From CAWIJK01 sp963836375 (lineage in GTDB: Bacteria; Actinomycetota; Acidimicrobiia; Acidimicrobiales; RAAP-2), in contig CAWIJK010000004.1 in the NCBI GenBank assembly GCA_963836375.1, forward strand, positions 62,001-126,000: a DNA stretch of 64,000 nucleotides, written 5' to 3'. A program made the position numbers and the translations under genes. Below the pieces are notes generated by a model. That model did not search any database. It was not told the DNA's origin and worked only from the letters and a program-made list of their open reading frames with translations. Positions 1 through 8,388 of this stretch are shown here, in pieces; positions within the stretch are counted from its first letter, which is position 1; each line of letters begins with the position of its first letter.

Positions 1-1
1 G

Positions 2-1369
2 TCGGTCCGCTCAGGCCGGGTCTCGGCCCGGGAGATGACCGGCCACGCACTGGCCCGCATCGAGGCCCTGAACCCGGCGCTGAACGCCTTCGTCGCCGTC
101 GACGGTGAGCGGGCCCTCGAACAGGCGGCGGCGGTGGATCAGATCGTGGCCACCGGCGCGGATCCCGGGCCCCTGGCCGGGATCCCGCTCGGGGTGAAGG
201 ACAACGAGGACGCCGCCGGCTACCGCACCACCCACGGGTCCCCGCTGCTGGCCGACGCCCCGATCGCCGTGGCCGACTCCCCCCACGTGGCCCGCCTCCG
301 GGCGGCCGGCTGCGTGGTGGTCGGCAAGACCAACCTGCCCGAGTTCGCCTGGTCGGCCAACACCACCAACACCTTGTTCGGGGCCACCCACAACCCGTGG
401 AACCTCGAGCACAGCGTCGGGGGTTCTTCGGGGGGGACGGCGGCGGCCCTGGCCGCCGGTCTGGTGCCGCTGGCCACCGGTTCGGACGGCGGCGGATCGA
501 TCCGGATCCCCTCGGCCGCCTGCGGCCTGTCGGGGATGAAGCCCTCCCTCGGACGGGTGCCGGCCGGGGGGGCCGAGGGGCCGGGATGGCTCGACTTCTC
601 CACCAAAGGACCCATGGCCAGGCGGATCGCCGACGTGATCACCGCCCTCGACGTGGTGGTCGGGCCCGAGGCCAGCGATCTGCGCTCGTTGCCCCGGCCC
701 GAGGCCAACTGGCGCGATGTGCTCGCCGATCCCCACGTGCCGTCGAAGGTGGCCTGGTCACCCACCCTGGGCTACGCCGCCGTCGACCGGGAGGTCCTGG
801 CGGTCTGTGAGCGGGCCCTGTCGACCTTCGAGTCACTCGGGGCCGAGGTGATCGAGGTCGACCAGGTGTTCGCCGTCGACCCGGTCGGTGACTGGCTGAC
901 CTTCGTCGGGGCGTGCCTGCAGCGCTCGCTCGAGCCCCACCGCCAGCACCCGTCATGGCCCACGATGGACCCGGTGCTCACGGCGGTCGTCGACGCGGCC
1001 CGCTCGACCTCGGCGGCCGACATGGTCCGGATCTTCGACGAGTGCCACGCCATGAACCTGCGCCTGGTCGAGCTCTTCCACGACGTCCGTCTCCTCGTGA
1101 CCCCGACCACCGCCGCGCCGCCCCCGCCCCTGGACCTCGGAGGGGCCGGCCGGATCAACGGAGAGCTGGACGCCAACTGGGTGAAGTTCACCTACCCGTT
1201 CAACATGACCCGGTCGCCGGCGGCCACGGTGTGTGCCGGCCTCGCCGAGAGCGGCCTTCCGGTGGGCCTCCAGCTGATCGGCCCCCAGCACGCCGACCTG
1301 GTCGTCCTGCGTTCGGCCGCCGCCCTGGAGGCGGCGATCGGGTTCGACGCGGTCGCTCCGGTCGGCTGA
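2..1369 (+). CDS. Amidase signature family hydrolase, 5' truncated by window edge
   Basis: Amidase signature enzymes hydrolyse carboxamides with a Ser-cisSer-Lys triad. The frame is open from base 2, and the residues before the first ATG (base 35) already read as an amidase N-terminus (SGRVSAREM), so the true start lies left of the window. The triad is visible: Lys in GVKD (codon at 197), the Ser pair in GGSSGG near 425, and the nucleophile Ser in GGGSIRIP (codon at 497). The C-terminus (AGLAESGLPVGLQLIGP) is typical of GatA-like amidases. The substrate cannot be told, and there is no gatB or gatC nearby, so a stand-alone amidase is more likely than the tRNA amidotransferase subunit. Confidence 0.93.
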   Translation, partial: SVRSGRVSAREMTGHALARIEALNPALNAFVAVDGERALEQAAAVDQIVATGADPGPLAGIPLGVKDNEDAAGYRTTHGSPLLADAPIAVADSPHVARLRAAGCVVVGKTNLPEFAWSANTTNTLFGATHNPWNLEHSVGGSSGGTAAALAAGLVPLATGSDGGGSIRIPSAACGLSGMKPSLGRVPAGGAEGPGWLDFSTKGPMARRIADVITALDVVVGPEASDLRSLPRPEANWRDVLADPHVPSKVAWSPTLGYAAVDREVLAVCERALSTFESLGAEVIEVDQVFAVDPVGDWLTFVGACLQRSLEPHRQHPSWPTMDPVLTAVVDAARSTSAADMVRIFDECHAMNLRLVELFHDVRLLVTPTTAAPPPPLDLGGAGRINGELDANWVKFTYPFNMTRSPAATVCAGLAESGLPVGLQLIGPQHADLVVLRSAAALEAAIGFDAVAPVG

Positions 1370-1451
1370 GAGGGACCAACGCCTCTAGCCCGCTACTCCT
1401 GGTTCCCCCCCATCATGGCCGGTAGGCGAAGCGACAGGCGGGAGGAGCGGG

Positions 1452-1913
1452 ATGCAACATCGGATGAAGATGGGGAGGGACCATGCGGCGGGCTGGCGGT
1501 CGTCGGCGAAGGCTGACGTTGCACGCCCGGTGGTGCTGATCGAGTCCGAGGACCCGGCCGAGGCCCAGGTCCTGTGGCGCCACCTCGAACTCGAGGGCTA
1601 CGACGCGGTGTGGTGCTCGGGGCCCGAAGAGGGTGGGCCCGGGCGCTGCCTCCTGGTAACCGCCGGGCACTGCCCGCTGATGGACGAGGCCGACGTGGTC
1701 CTGGCCACCTGGCCCAGCACGGCGGCCCACCGCCAGGTGCTCGGGGCCGAGCAGCAGCGGTACCCCGGCACGCCGGTGATCGTCACCGCCAGCCCGAGGG
1801 TCCCGGCCGAGTCCCAGGGACCCTTCGACGGCCACCAGGTGCTCTGCCGCCATGCCTCGGTCGAGACCGTGCTCGGCGCCGTCAACGACGCGTTGGGACG
1901 CCAGGCCAGCTGA
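1452..1913 (+). CDS. Hypothetical protein with a receiver-like alpha/beta fold
   Basis: 153 residues, not assigned to a named family. The ATG follows GGAGGA at 1441-1446 with a good spacing. After about 25 poorly structured residues the chain alternates strand and helix like a response-regulator receiver: VVLIES, then a helix ending LELEGYDAVWC, LLVTAG, ADVVLATWP, TPVIVTASP and a final helix ASVETVLGAVNDAL. The phospho-acceptor Asp expected after the third strand is not evident (LLVTAGHCP), so it would be a pseudo-receiver. No kinase or output domain is near. Function is unknown and the fold call is inference. Confidence 0.7.
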   Translation: MQHRMKMGRDHAAGWRSSAKADVARPVVLIESEDPAEAQVLWRHLELEGYDAVWCSGPEEGGPGRCLLVTAGHCPLMDEADVVLATWPSTAAHRQVLGAEQQRYPGTPVIVTASPRVPAESQGPFDGHQVLCRHASVETVLGAVNDALGRQAS

Positions 1914-2167
1914 CACCTCGCCACCGCCGGCTCGTTGCGCCCGCGGTCGGCGAGAGCCGGGGCCCGCCAGGACCGTCCCCCGTCGGGCCCTCCCCCGCCG
2001 GAGGCCACCTCTTGGTCGCCGCCCGCCGGGCCGGCGGTCTTTTGGTCGCCGCTCGAATCCGACCGGTGGCCGCCTCAGCGGTGCCCGCCGGGCCTCGGGC
2101 GGGGTGCCTCCTGGCATACTGTCCTGATCGCGGCCGGGTCCGGCCGCTTGACCAGGAGGCTCGAGCC

Positions 2168-2635
2168 ATGGCCATCTCCGCCCCGGCCGACGTGGTGCGC
2201 CACGTCGGCGACGACGACGCCCCGTGGGTCGACACCGGCTACGGGGTGGACCTCAAAGTCGTGCGTTTCGACCCGATGAAGGGCACCTGGGTCATCCGCA
2301 ACCGCTTCCGGCCCGGCGTCCGCCTGCAGATCCACCGCCACACCGGCCCGGTGGACGGCTTCACCCTGGCCGGGCGCTGGCATTACCTCGAGTACGACTT
2401 CTACTCCACCGCCGGGTCCTACATCTACGAGCCGGCCAACTCGGTCCACACCCTCGACGTGCCCGAGGACAACGACGGCGACACCGACGTGCTGTTCGTG
2501 ATCGAGGGCGCGCTGCTCAACCTCGACCCCGACGGCAAGGTGGAGAGCTACAGCGACGGCCCGTCCATCCTCGAGGCCTACTACGCCCTGCTGGAGGCGG
2601 CCGGCACGCCCCGCCCCAACGGCCTCATCGTCTGA
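2168..2635 (+). CDS. Cupin-fold protein, 2,4'-dihydroxyacetophenone dioxygenase-like
   Basis: 155 residues. The start ATG is supported by AGGAGG at 2154-2159; a TACTGT -10-like hexamer lies at 2117-2122. The chain is a single cupin barrel: RFRPGVRLQIHRHTG supplies the two His of the first cupin metal motif, followed by GRWHYLEYDF and YIYEPANSVHTLDVP with the last His. This pattern is seen in the dihydroxyacetophenone / acetylacetone dioxygenase-like cupins, which use Fe(II) for C-C cleavage. The actual substrate is not readable. It is followed 35 bases later by a P450 gene on the same strand, so the two may be co-transcribed. Confidence 0.8.
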   Translation: MAISAPADVVRHVGDDDAPWVDTGYGVDLKVVRFDPMKGTWVIRNRFRPGVRLQIHRHTGPVDGFTLAGRWHYLEYDFYSTAGSYIYEPANSVHTLDVPEDNDGDTDVLFVIEGALLNLDPDGKVESYSDGPSILEAYYALLEAAGTPRPNGLIV

Positions 2636-2670
2636 GCCGTCGACGGCCGCACCGAGGGAGGCCGCGGCCG

Positions 2671-3870
2671 GTGTCCGAGCGATCCAGGCCGGGGAGCGAA
2701 CTGGCCGCCGGCCTGAGCGATCCCGGCCTCTACGCCGGCGACCCGTTCCCCCTCTACGCCCGGCTGCGGGCCGAGGCCCCGGTCGCCTGGCACGAGGGTG
2801 CGGGCTTCTGGGCCGTCACCACCCACCCCGAGGTCCAGGCGGTCGGGACCGACCCGGCCACCTTCTGCTCGTCGAAGGGGATCCTGGTCGAAGAGATCGG
2901 GGTGGACTACGCCACGCCGCCGACCATGATGCACACCGACCCGCCGGCCCACACCCGCTACCGGCGCCTCGTCCAGCCCGGGTTCAAGCCGAGCGCGGTG
3001 CGGGCCCTCGGCGCCGAGGTGCGCCGGCTGGCGCTGTCCCTCATTGAGGCGATCGAGCCGGACCGTCCCACCGACGTCGTCGAGGCCCTGGCGGTGCCCT
3101 TCCCGCTGCAGGTCATCTGTGGGCTCCTCGGCGTCGACCCCGGCGAGTGGCCCCGCTTCTACGAGTGGTCCGAGGCGGTCATCCCCGGTGCCACCGACTG
3201 GCCCGAGGAGCGGCGCCAGGCGCTCCTGGGCGACATGTGGGCCTACCTGGTCGCGGTGGCCAAGGAGCGTCGGGTCGAGCCGCGCGCCGACGTCGTGTCG
3301 GCCCTGGCCACCGCCTCTCCGGGTGGCGACGAGCTGAGCGACGACGAGCTGGCCATGTTCCTCATCCAGCTGCTGGTCGCCGGGAACGAGACCACCCGGA
3401 ACCTGCTCTCGGGCGGCCTGGCGGCGCTGGCCGAGCGGCCCGACCAGTGGGACCGCCTACGCGACGACCCGGGTCTCGTCCCGCTGGCCGTCGAGGAGCT
3501 GCTGCGCTGGACCACGCCGGTCATCTCGTTCCTGCGGACGGCCACCGTCGACACCGAGCTGCGGGGCCAGCGGATCTCGGCCGGTGAGCCGGTCCTCTTG
3601 GTCTACGCCTCGGCCAACCGCGACGAGGCCGTCTTCGGGCCCGACGCGTCGCACCTCGACGTCGGGCGGGACCCCAATCCCCACGTCGCCTTCGGCTTCG
3701 GGACCCACTTCTGCCTGGGCGCCGCCCTGGCCCGGCTCGAAGCCCGGGTCGTCCTCGAAGAACTGCTGACCCGCTTCGCGCACCTCGAGGGTGCCGGCGA
3801 GGTCGAGCGGGCCGCCAGCCCGGTCATCGCCGGGGTGCGGCGCGCCCCGTTGGTCTTCACCCGGCGCTGA
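2671..3870 (+). CDS. Cytochrome P450
   Basis: 399 residues, the usual size for a soluble bacterial P450 that inserts one oxygen atom into an organic substrate with electrons from a ferredoxin. The I-helix oxygen-binding motif AGNETT is at residues 237-242, the K-helix ExxR is in EELLRW, and the haem loop FGFGTHFCLG places the thiolate Cys at 348. The GTG start at 2671 is preceded by GAGGGAGG; the longer open frame upstream overlaps the cupin gene in another frame and is not coding. No ferredoxin gene is adjacent. Substrate unknown. Confidence 0.93.
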   Translation: MSERSRPGSELAAGLSDPGLYAGDPFPLYARLRAEAPVAWHEGAGFWAVTTHPEVQAVGTDPATFCSSKGILVEEIGVDYATPPTMMHTDPPAHTRYRRLVQPGFKPSAVRALGAEVRRLALSLIEAIEPDRPTDVVEALAVPFPLQVICGLLGVDPGEWPRFYEWSEAVIPGATDWPEERRQALLGDMWAYLVAVAKERRVEPRADVVSALATASPGGDELSDDELAMFLIQLLVAGNETTRNLLSGGLAALAERPDQWDRLRDDPGLVPLAVEELLRWTTPVISFLRTATVDTELRGQRISAGEPVLLVYASANRDEAVFGPDASHLDVGRDPNPHVAFGFGTHFCLGAALARLEARVVLEELLTRFAHLEGAGEVERAASPVIAGVRRAPLVFTRR

Positions 3871-3889
3871 GCGGGCGGAGCGCGACGAG

Positions 3890-4729
3890 GTGCCCGAGCT
3901 CCCCGAGATCCAGGCCCTGGCCGAGCGGCTGGACGCCGCCCTGGCCGGCGGGGTGCTCGAGCGGGTCGTCCAGCTCGGGTTCACCGGGCTCAAGACGGTC
4001 ACCCCCGGCCCCGACGACCTGACCGGACGCACCCTCGACTCGGTGTCGCGTCGGGGCAAGTACGTGGTCGCGCACTTCGACGGCGCGATGCGCGTCCTGA
4101 TCCACCTCTCCCAGGGCGGCCGGCTCGACCTCGAGGACCCGCCGAAGTCCACCAAGCCCCGGGGGTCGGTGGTCCGCTTTGTCTTCGACCGCCCCTCGGC
4201 GGTGCTGGTGCGCGAGCACGGGACCCAACGCAAGGCCGGCTGGTGGATCCTCGGGCCCGGTGACGACGGGCCGTTGGCCGCCCTCGGGCCCGACCCCTTC
4301 AGCGACGAGTTCGCCGAGCTCGTCGGTACCGGGGACTCCACCCGGCAGCTCAACACGATGCTGCGCGACCAGCGGGTGGTGGCCGGGATCGGTCGCGGCT
4401 GGGCCGACGACGCCCTCCACCGGGCGGGCCTGTCCCCCTTCGCCTCGTTGCGCTCCCTCGACCAGGCCAGGCGCGCGCGCCTGTTGGAGGCGGTCCGCTC
4501 GGTCCTCTCCGAGGCCCTGGAGGGCGAGCGCCGGCGCACCGGGGGGCTGTCGGAGGCCAAGCTCGGGGCCCGTTTCGCCATCCACAACCGCAGCGGCCAG
4601 CCGTGCCCGGTGTGCGGTGAGCCGCTCCTGCGGGTCTCCTTCGAATCCCACGAGATCGTCTACTGCAAGCGCTGCCAGACCGCCGGCAAGGTGCTCGCCG
4701 ACCGCCGGCTCTCCCGGCTGCTCCGCTGA
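3890..4729 (+). CDS. Fpg/Nei family DNA glycosylase-AP lyase
   Basis: 279 residues. Base-excision repair enzyme family that removes oxidised bases with the N-terminal proline as nucleophile. The protein opens (M)PELPEI, giving Pro1 and Glu2 after Met removal, and RRGKY supplies the conserved Lys near residue 57. A C-terminal zinc finger has Cys at 239, 242, 259 and 262. The usual lesion-loop motif is altered (HLSQGGRL), so assignment to MutM rather than a diverged Nei-like branch is open. The GTG start is chosen because PELPE must be at the extreme N-terminus. It begins 19 bases after the P450 stop. Confidence 0.93.
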   Translation: MPELPEIQALAERLDAALAGGVLERVVQLGFTGLKTVTPGPDDLTGRTLDSVSRRGKYVVAHFDGAMRVLIHLSQGGRLDLEDPPKSTKPRGSVVRFVFDRPSAVLVREHGTQRKAGWWILGPGDDGPLAALGPDPFSDEFAELVGTGDSTRQLNTMLRDQRVVAGIGRGWADDALHRAGLSPFASLRSLDQARRARLLEAVRSVLSEALEGERRRTGGLSEAKLGARFAIHNRSGQPCPVCGEPLLRVSFESHEIVYCKRCQTAGKVLADRRLSRLLR

Positions 4730-4759
4730 GGGCCATCGGCCCGGGCCGGGTCGGTCCGC

Positions 4760-5638
4760 TCAGCCACCCGTGGCCGCCGCCCGGGCCGTGACCGCCGCGG
4801 CCAGCCGGTCGGCGGCCCCCGGGTCACTGGCCAAGAACAGCGACGGCTCGGTCAACTCCAGCTCGAGGACCACCGGGCGGCCGTCGTCGCCGGGCACCAG
4901 GTCGACCCGGGCGTAGAGCAGGGTGGACGGATCGGCGACGCCGGGCACCGACCGCAGGGCGCCGGTGGCCACCGCCACCTCGTCGGTCGTCGGGCGCCTT
5001 GGGCCGACGTCGTGGTGCTCGGCGTCGCCGGGGGCCCGGCCCACCACCAGCATGGGTCCCTTGACCACGGCGTGGCTCAGGCGGCCGGCCACGAAGACGA
5101 GGGCGGTCTCGCCCGCCTGGTCGACCGCACCGAGGTAGGGCTGGATCATGGCCGTCTGGCCGGCGGCGTGGAGCTGGGCCACGTGGTCCCCGGCGGCCCC
5201 GCCGTCGGGGTCAGCGCCCTGGTAGCGGGCCGAACCCTGCGACCCGCTCGAGACGGTGGGCTTGACCACGAAGGGGCCGGCGGGGAACACCGCCCGCTCC
5301 CCCGGCGCCACCCACGTCGTGGCCGGCACCGGGACGCCGGCGGCCGCCATGTCGGCCAGGTACCGCTTGTCGGTGTTCCACTCGAGGACCGTCGCCGGGT
5401 TGGCCAGGCGGGGCACCGAACGCGCCCAGTCCACGAACTCGTCCCGGCGGTCGATGTAGTCCCAGGTCGAGCGAACCACCACCAGCGAGAACTCGCCCCA
5501 GTCCACCACCGGGTCGTCCCAGGCCACCGGCCACGCCACCACGCCCGCCCGGTCCAGGGCGCCGAGCAGCAGCGGCATGTCGGCGTCGGGGAAGCCCAGC
5601 GCATTCGCCGTGGCCACGGCCACCGGGCCCGGGACCAC
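4760..5638 (-). CDS. ATP-grasp family ligase
   Basis: 292 residues. The middle of the chain carries the ATP-grasp pattern: TDKRYLADMAAAGVPVPAT, then FVVKPTVSSGSQGSARY (nucleotide-binding Lys and Gly-rich loop), and VLELELTEPSLFL with the metal-binding acidic residues. The N-terminal domain has VVVRSTWDYIDRRDEF, seen in proteins related to the cycloserine cyclo-ligase DcsG and the RimK/GshB group. A carboxylate-amine ligase activity is expected, but substrates are unknown. The ATG lies one base after the stop of the upstream acyl-CoA dehydrogenase gene, so the pair is translationally coupled. No other cycloserine genes are present. Confidence 0.85.
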   Translation of the reverse strand: MVPGPVAVATANALGFPDADMPLLLGALDRAGVVAWPVAWDDPVVDWGEFSLVVVRSTWDYIDRRDEFVDWARSVPRLANPATVLEWNTDKRYLADMAAAGVPVPATTWVAPGERAVFPAGPFVVKPTVSSGSQGSARYQGADPDGGAAGDHVAQLHAAGQTAMIQPYLGAVDQAGETALVFVAGRLSHAVVKGPMLVVGRAPGDAEHHDVGPRRPTTDEVAVATGALRSVPGVADPSTLLYARVDLVPGDDGRPVVLELELTEPSLFLASDPGAADRLAAAVTARAAATGG

Positions 5639-5639
5639 C

Positions 5640-6941
5640 TCAGCCGTCGGCGGTGAGCTGGTCCAGCAGGTCGGCGAACTTGCGCCGTGCCGCCAGGCGG
5701 CGAGTCGGGATGTGCTCGGTGGGCACCTCGGTCGGGGTGAAGTTCCGCAGGGTGCGCCGGGCGACCGTCTGGCGGTGGACCTCGTCGGGACCGTCGTAGA
5801 TGCGCGCCGCCCGGGCCGCCCGGTACATCGACTCGAGCGGGAGGTCGCACGAGTAGCCGAGCGATCCGTGCACCTGGATCGCCCGGTCGATCACGTTGTA
5901 GAGGACCCCGGCGCCGTAGTACTTGATCATGGCGATCTCGTCGCGGGCGGCGGCTGCCCCGTCCCGGTCGATCTTCCAGGCCGCCTGCAGCGTCATCAGC
6001 CGCGCGGCCGACATCTCGGCCATCGAGTCGGCCACCCAGTTCTGGACCGTCTGCTTCTCGGCCAGGGTCGAGCCGTGCACGTGGCGCGAGACGGCCCGTT
6101 CGCAGAGCATGTCGAAGGCCCGGCGGGACTGGCCCAGCCAGCGCATGCAATGGTGGATCCGGCCCGGCCCCAGGCGGGCCTGGGCCAGGGCGAAGCCCTC
6201 ACCCTCCCGGCCGACCAGGTTGGCCACCGGCACCCGCACGTCGCGGTACTCGATCTCGGCGTGGTTCCCGAACTTGCCGTAGGGGGCTCCGGGGTCCTCC
6301 ATGCTGGCCACGTCTCGGACGATGTCGACCCCGGGGGTGTCGACGGGGACCAGGATCATCGAGCAGCCCTGGTAGGGGTGGATGTCGGGGTTGGTCACCG
6401 CCATGACGATGAGGAAGTCGGCGACCGTGCCGTTGGTGGTGAACCACTTGCGTCCGTTGATCACGAACTCCTCGCCGTCGCGCACGGCCTGGGTCGACAG
6501 CAGGGTCGGGTCGGACCCGGCCGTGTTGGGCTCGGTCATCGAGAAGGCGCTCCGCAACTTGCCGTCGAGGAGGGGCTGGAGCCACCGCTCACGCTGGTCC
6601 TCTCGCCCGGTGGCCGCGATCCCGACGGCCAGGAGCTCGGCGTTGCCCGAGTCCGGCGCGTTGTTGCCGAACACCACCGGCCCGTAGGGCGACTGGCCGA
6701 GGATCTCGTGCATCAGGCCGAGCTTGACCTGGCCGAAGCCCATGCCACCGAGCTCGGGCGGGAGATGGGCCGCCCAAAGGCCCTCGGCCCGGACCCGGTC
6801 CTGGAGGGGCCCGATGACCGCCAGCACCTGGTCGTAGGTCAGCTCGAGGGTCTCGAGGGGGAACACCTCCTCGCGGACGAAGCCGCGCACCCACTCGAGC
6901 TTCGTCTCGAACTCGGGGTCGGTCGAGAAGTCCCAGGCCAT
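5640..6941 (-). CDS. Acyl-CoA dehydrogenase family protein
   Basis: 433 residues. FAD-dependent alpha,beta-dehydrogenation of an acyl-CoA. Visible are the substrate/flavin segment FSMTEPNTAGSDPTLLSTQAVRDG, the beta-domain WFTTNGTVADF, and the C-terminal helical domain RAIQVHGSLGYSCDLPLESMYRAARAARIYDGPDEVH. The ATG (MAWDFSTDPEF) has AGGAGGT at 6946-6952 on the minus strand; the longer frame upstream runs antisense through bioB. It is divergent from bioB across 78 bases and coupled to the ATP-grasp gene downstream. The natural acyl chain is unknown. Confidence 0.92.
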   Translation of the reverse strand: MAWDFSTDPEFETKLEWVRGFVREEVFPLETLELTYDQVLAVIGPLQDRVRAEGLWAAHLPPELGGMGFGQVKLGLMHEILGQSPYGPVVFGNNAPDSGNAELLAVGIAATGREDQRERWLQPLLDGKLRSAFSMTEPNTAGSDPTLLSTQAVRDGEEFVINGRKWFTTNGTVADFLIVMAVTNPDIHPYQGCSMILVPVDTPGVDIVRDVASMEDPGAPYGKFGNHAEIEYRDVRVPVANLVGREGEGFALAQARLGPGRIHHCMRWLGQSRRAFDMLCERAVSRHVHGSTLAEKQTVQNWVADSMAEMSAARLMTLQAAWKIDRDGAAAARDEIAMIKYYGAGVLYNVIDRAIQVHGSLGYSCDLPLESMYRAARAARIYDGPDEVHRQTVARRTLRNFTPTEVPTEHIPTRRLAARRKFADLLDQLTADG

Positions 6942-7006
6942 GACCACCTCCTGTCGGGGTTCGCGCACCGGGTCGCCTCGGCTTCCCGGTGTGGACACCC
7001 TGCCAC

Positions 7007-7012
7007 TACCGT
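7007..7012 (+). promoter_or_regulatory. Leaderless-type -10 (TACCGT) for bioB
   Basis: TACCGT lies 7 bases before the bioB ATG and there is no ribosome binding site, the arrangement of actinobacterial leaderless transcripts. No clear -35 is seen. Confidence 0.5.
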
Positions 7013-7019
7013 TGGCCAG

Positions 7020-8147
7020 ATGCCCATCGACCAGAGCCCCGCGGCCACTCGGCACTCCGTCGCCCTCCGTCCCCCGGCCGGCGGCGACGGCGCCCCCGAC
7101 GACCGCGGGCCGGTGATCGAGCCGCCGCCCCAGGCACCCCTCAGCCCCGCCGAGCGGTCCCTGCTGGCCGACGCCGAGCGAGCGCTGCTCGACGAGCGGC
7201 GACAGTTGACGGCGGCGGAGCTGACCGCGCTGGCCGCTCTCCCCGACCCCGCCGTGGTGGCCCTGGCCGCCCTCGCCCACCAGGTCCGCCTCACCTGGTG
7301 CGGCCCGGTGGTGGAGGTGGAGGGGATCCTCTCGGCCAAGACCGGCGGCTGCCCCGAGGACTGCCACTTCTGCTCGCAGTCCTCCCGCTTCGACACCACG
7401 GTCAAGGCCACACCGTTCCTGGACACCGGCGAGGTCCTCGCCGCCGCCCGGGAGACGGCGGCCCTGGGAGCCTCGGAGTTCTGCATCGTGCTGGCCATCC
7501 GCGGGCCCGACGAGCGGACCATGGCCCGCATCTTGGAGCTCGTTCCCCTGGTGCACGACCAGACCGGCCTCAACGTGGCGGTCAGCGCCGGGATCCTGAC
7601 CGATGACCAGGCCCGACGTCTGGCCGAGGGCGGGGTCCACCGCTACAACCACAATCTCGAGACGGCACGGTCGTACTTCGGCGAGGTGGTCACGACCCAC
7701 GACTACGACGAGCGGGTCGAGACCTGCCGGCTGGTCCGCCGCCACGGCATGGAGCTCTGCTGCGGGTCGCTGCTCGGCATGGGCGAGACGGACGATCAAC
7801 GGGTCGAGCTGCTGTTGGAGCTGCGCGAGCTCGACCCGACCGAGGTGCCGATCAACTTCTTGAACCCCCGCCCTGGAACCCCCCTCGGCGACCGGCGGGT
7901 CGTCGGCGCATGGGAGGCGATCCGTTGGATCGCCTTGTTCCGTCTCGGGCTCCCCGGGGTGATCCTGCGCTACGCCGGGGGCCGGGAGGTGACGCTGCGG
8001 GACCTGCAGGCCATCGGGATGACGGCGGGGATCAACGCCCTCATCGTGGGCAACTACCTGACGACCCTCGGCCGCTCGGCCACCGACGACCTGCGGATGC
8101 TCGAGGACCTGCGCATGCCGGTCGGGGCCCTGACCGTGGCCTTCTGA
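7020..8147 (+). CDS. bioB: Biotin synthase
   Basis: 375 residues. Radical-SAM enzyme that inserts sulfur into dethiobiotin, the last step of biotin synthesis. The [4Fe-4S] motif CPEDCHFC has Cys at 111, 115 and 118. Conserved segments YNHNLETARSYF, FNPRPGTPL and ILRYAGGREVTLRD are present, the last with the Arg that binds the [2Fe-2S] cluster. An N-terminal extension of about 90 residues, rich in Pro and Ala then helical, precedes the barrel. The ATG at 7020 follows a leaderless-type -10. The rest of the pathway (bioA, bioF, bioD) is 6 kb away on the other strand. Confidence 0.97.
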   Translation: MPIDQSPAATRHSVALRPPAGGDGAPDDRGPVIEPPPQAPLSPAERSLLADAERALLDERRQLTAAELTALAALPDPAVVALAALAHQVRLTWCGPVVEVEGILSAKTGGCPEDCHFCSQSSRFDTTVKATPFLDTGEVLAAARETAALGASEFCIVLAIRGPDERTMARILELVPLVHDQTGLNVAVSAGILTDDQARRLAEGGVHRYNHNLETARSYFGEVVTTHDYDERVETCRLVRRHGMELCCGSLLGMGETDDQRVELLLELRELDPTEVPINFLNPRPGTPLGDRRVVGAWEAIRWIALFRLGLPGVILRYAGGREVTLRDLQAIGMTAGINALIVGNYLTTLGRSATDDLRMLEDLRMPVGALTVAF

Positions 8148-8158
8148 TCCCGCCGGCC

Positions 8159-8380
8159 GTGGGTGGTCCGGACCCCGGGCACGAGGTGGACGGCTACTGC
8201 ACCGGGTGCGGCCGGCCGGCCGGCCGCTGCCCCGGGTGCGCCCGGGACCTCGACCCGCCCCGCTATTGCTCGATGTGCGGGACCTGGCTGGCGGTAGCGG
8301 TCATGCCCACCGGCTGGGTCGCCCGCTGCCGGGACCACGGCGAGCAGGGCCCCGGGGCCCGCCGGCCCGGCCGATCCTAA
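8159..8380 (+). CDS. bsaP: Biotin synthase auxiliary protein BsaP
   Basis: 73 residues, starting at a GTG 11 bases after the bioB stop. The C-terminal half (RYCSMCGTWLAVAVMPTGW then ARCRDHG) closely follows the small protein found after bioB in mycobacteria and other actinobacteria, which helps biotin synthase turnover. Cys pairs YCTGCG, RCPGC and YCSMCG are present; the first two pairs form an N-terminal extension that I do not recall from the mycobacterial protein. A second in-frame GTG at 8186 is a possible later start. It ends 8 bases before the convergent GNAT gene. Confidence 0.85.
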   Translation: MGGPDPGHEVDGYCTGCGRPAGRCPGCARDLDPPRYCSMCGTWLAVAVMPTGWVARCRDHGEQGPGARRPGRS

Positions 8381-8388
8381 GGCCCCGC

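Noticed and set aside
2224..2670. Upstream extension of the first P450
   Set aside because: It overlaps the cupin gene in another frame and reads as Arg/Pro-rich shadow; the GTG at 2671 with GAGGGAGG fits P450 length.
4760..5638. Cycloserine biosynthesis gene dcsG
   Set aside because: Only the ATP-grasp family resemblance is visible and no other cycloserine genes are nearby.
5577..7019. Long N-terminal extension of bioB
   Set aside because: The extension is antisense to the acyl-CoA dehydrogenase gene; a leaderless-type -10 and the ATG at 7020 mark the real start.
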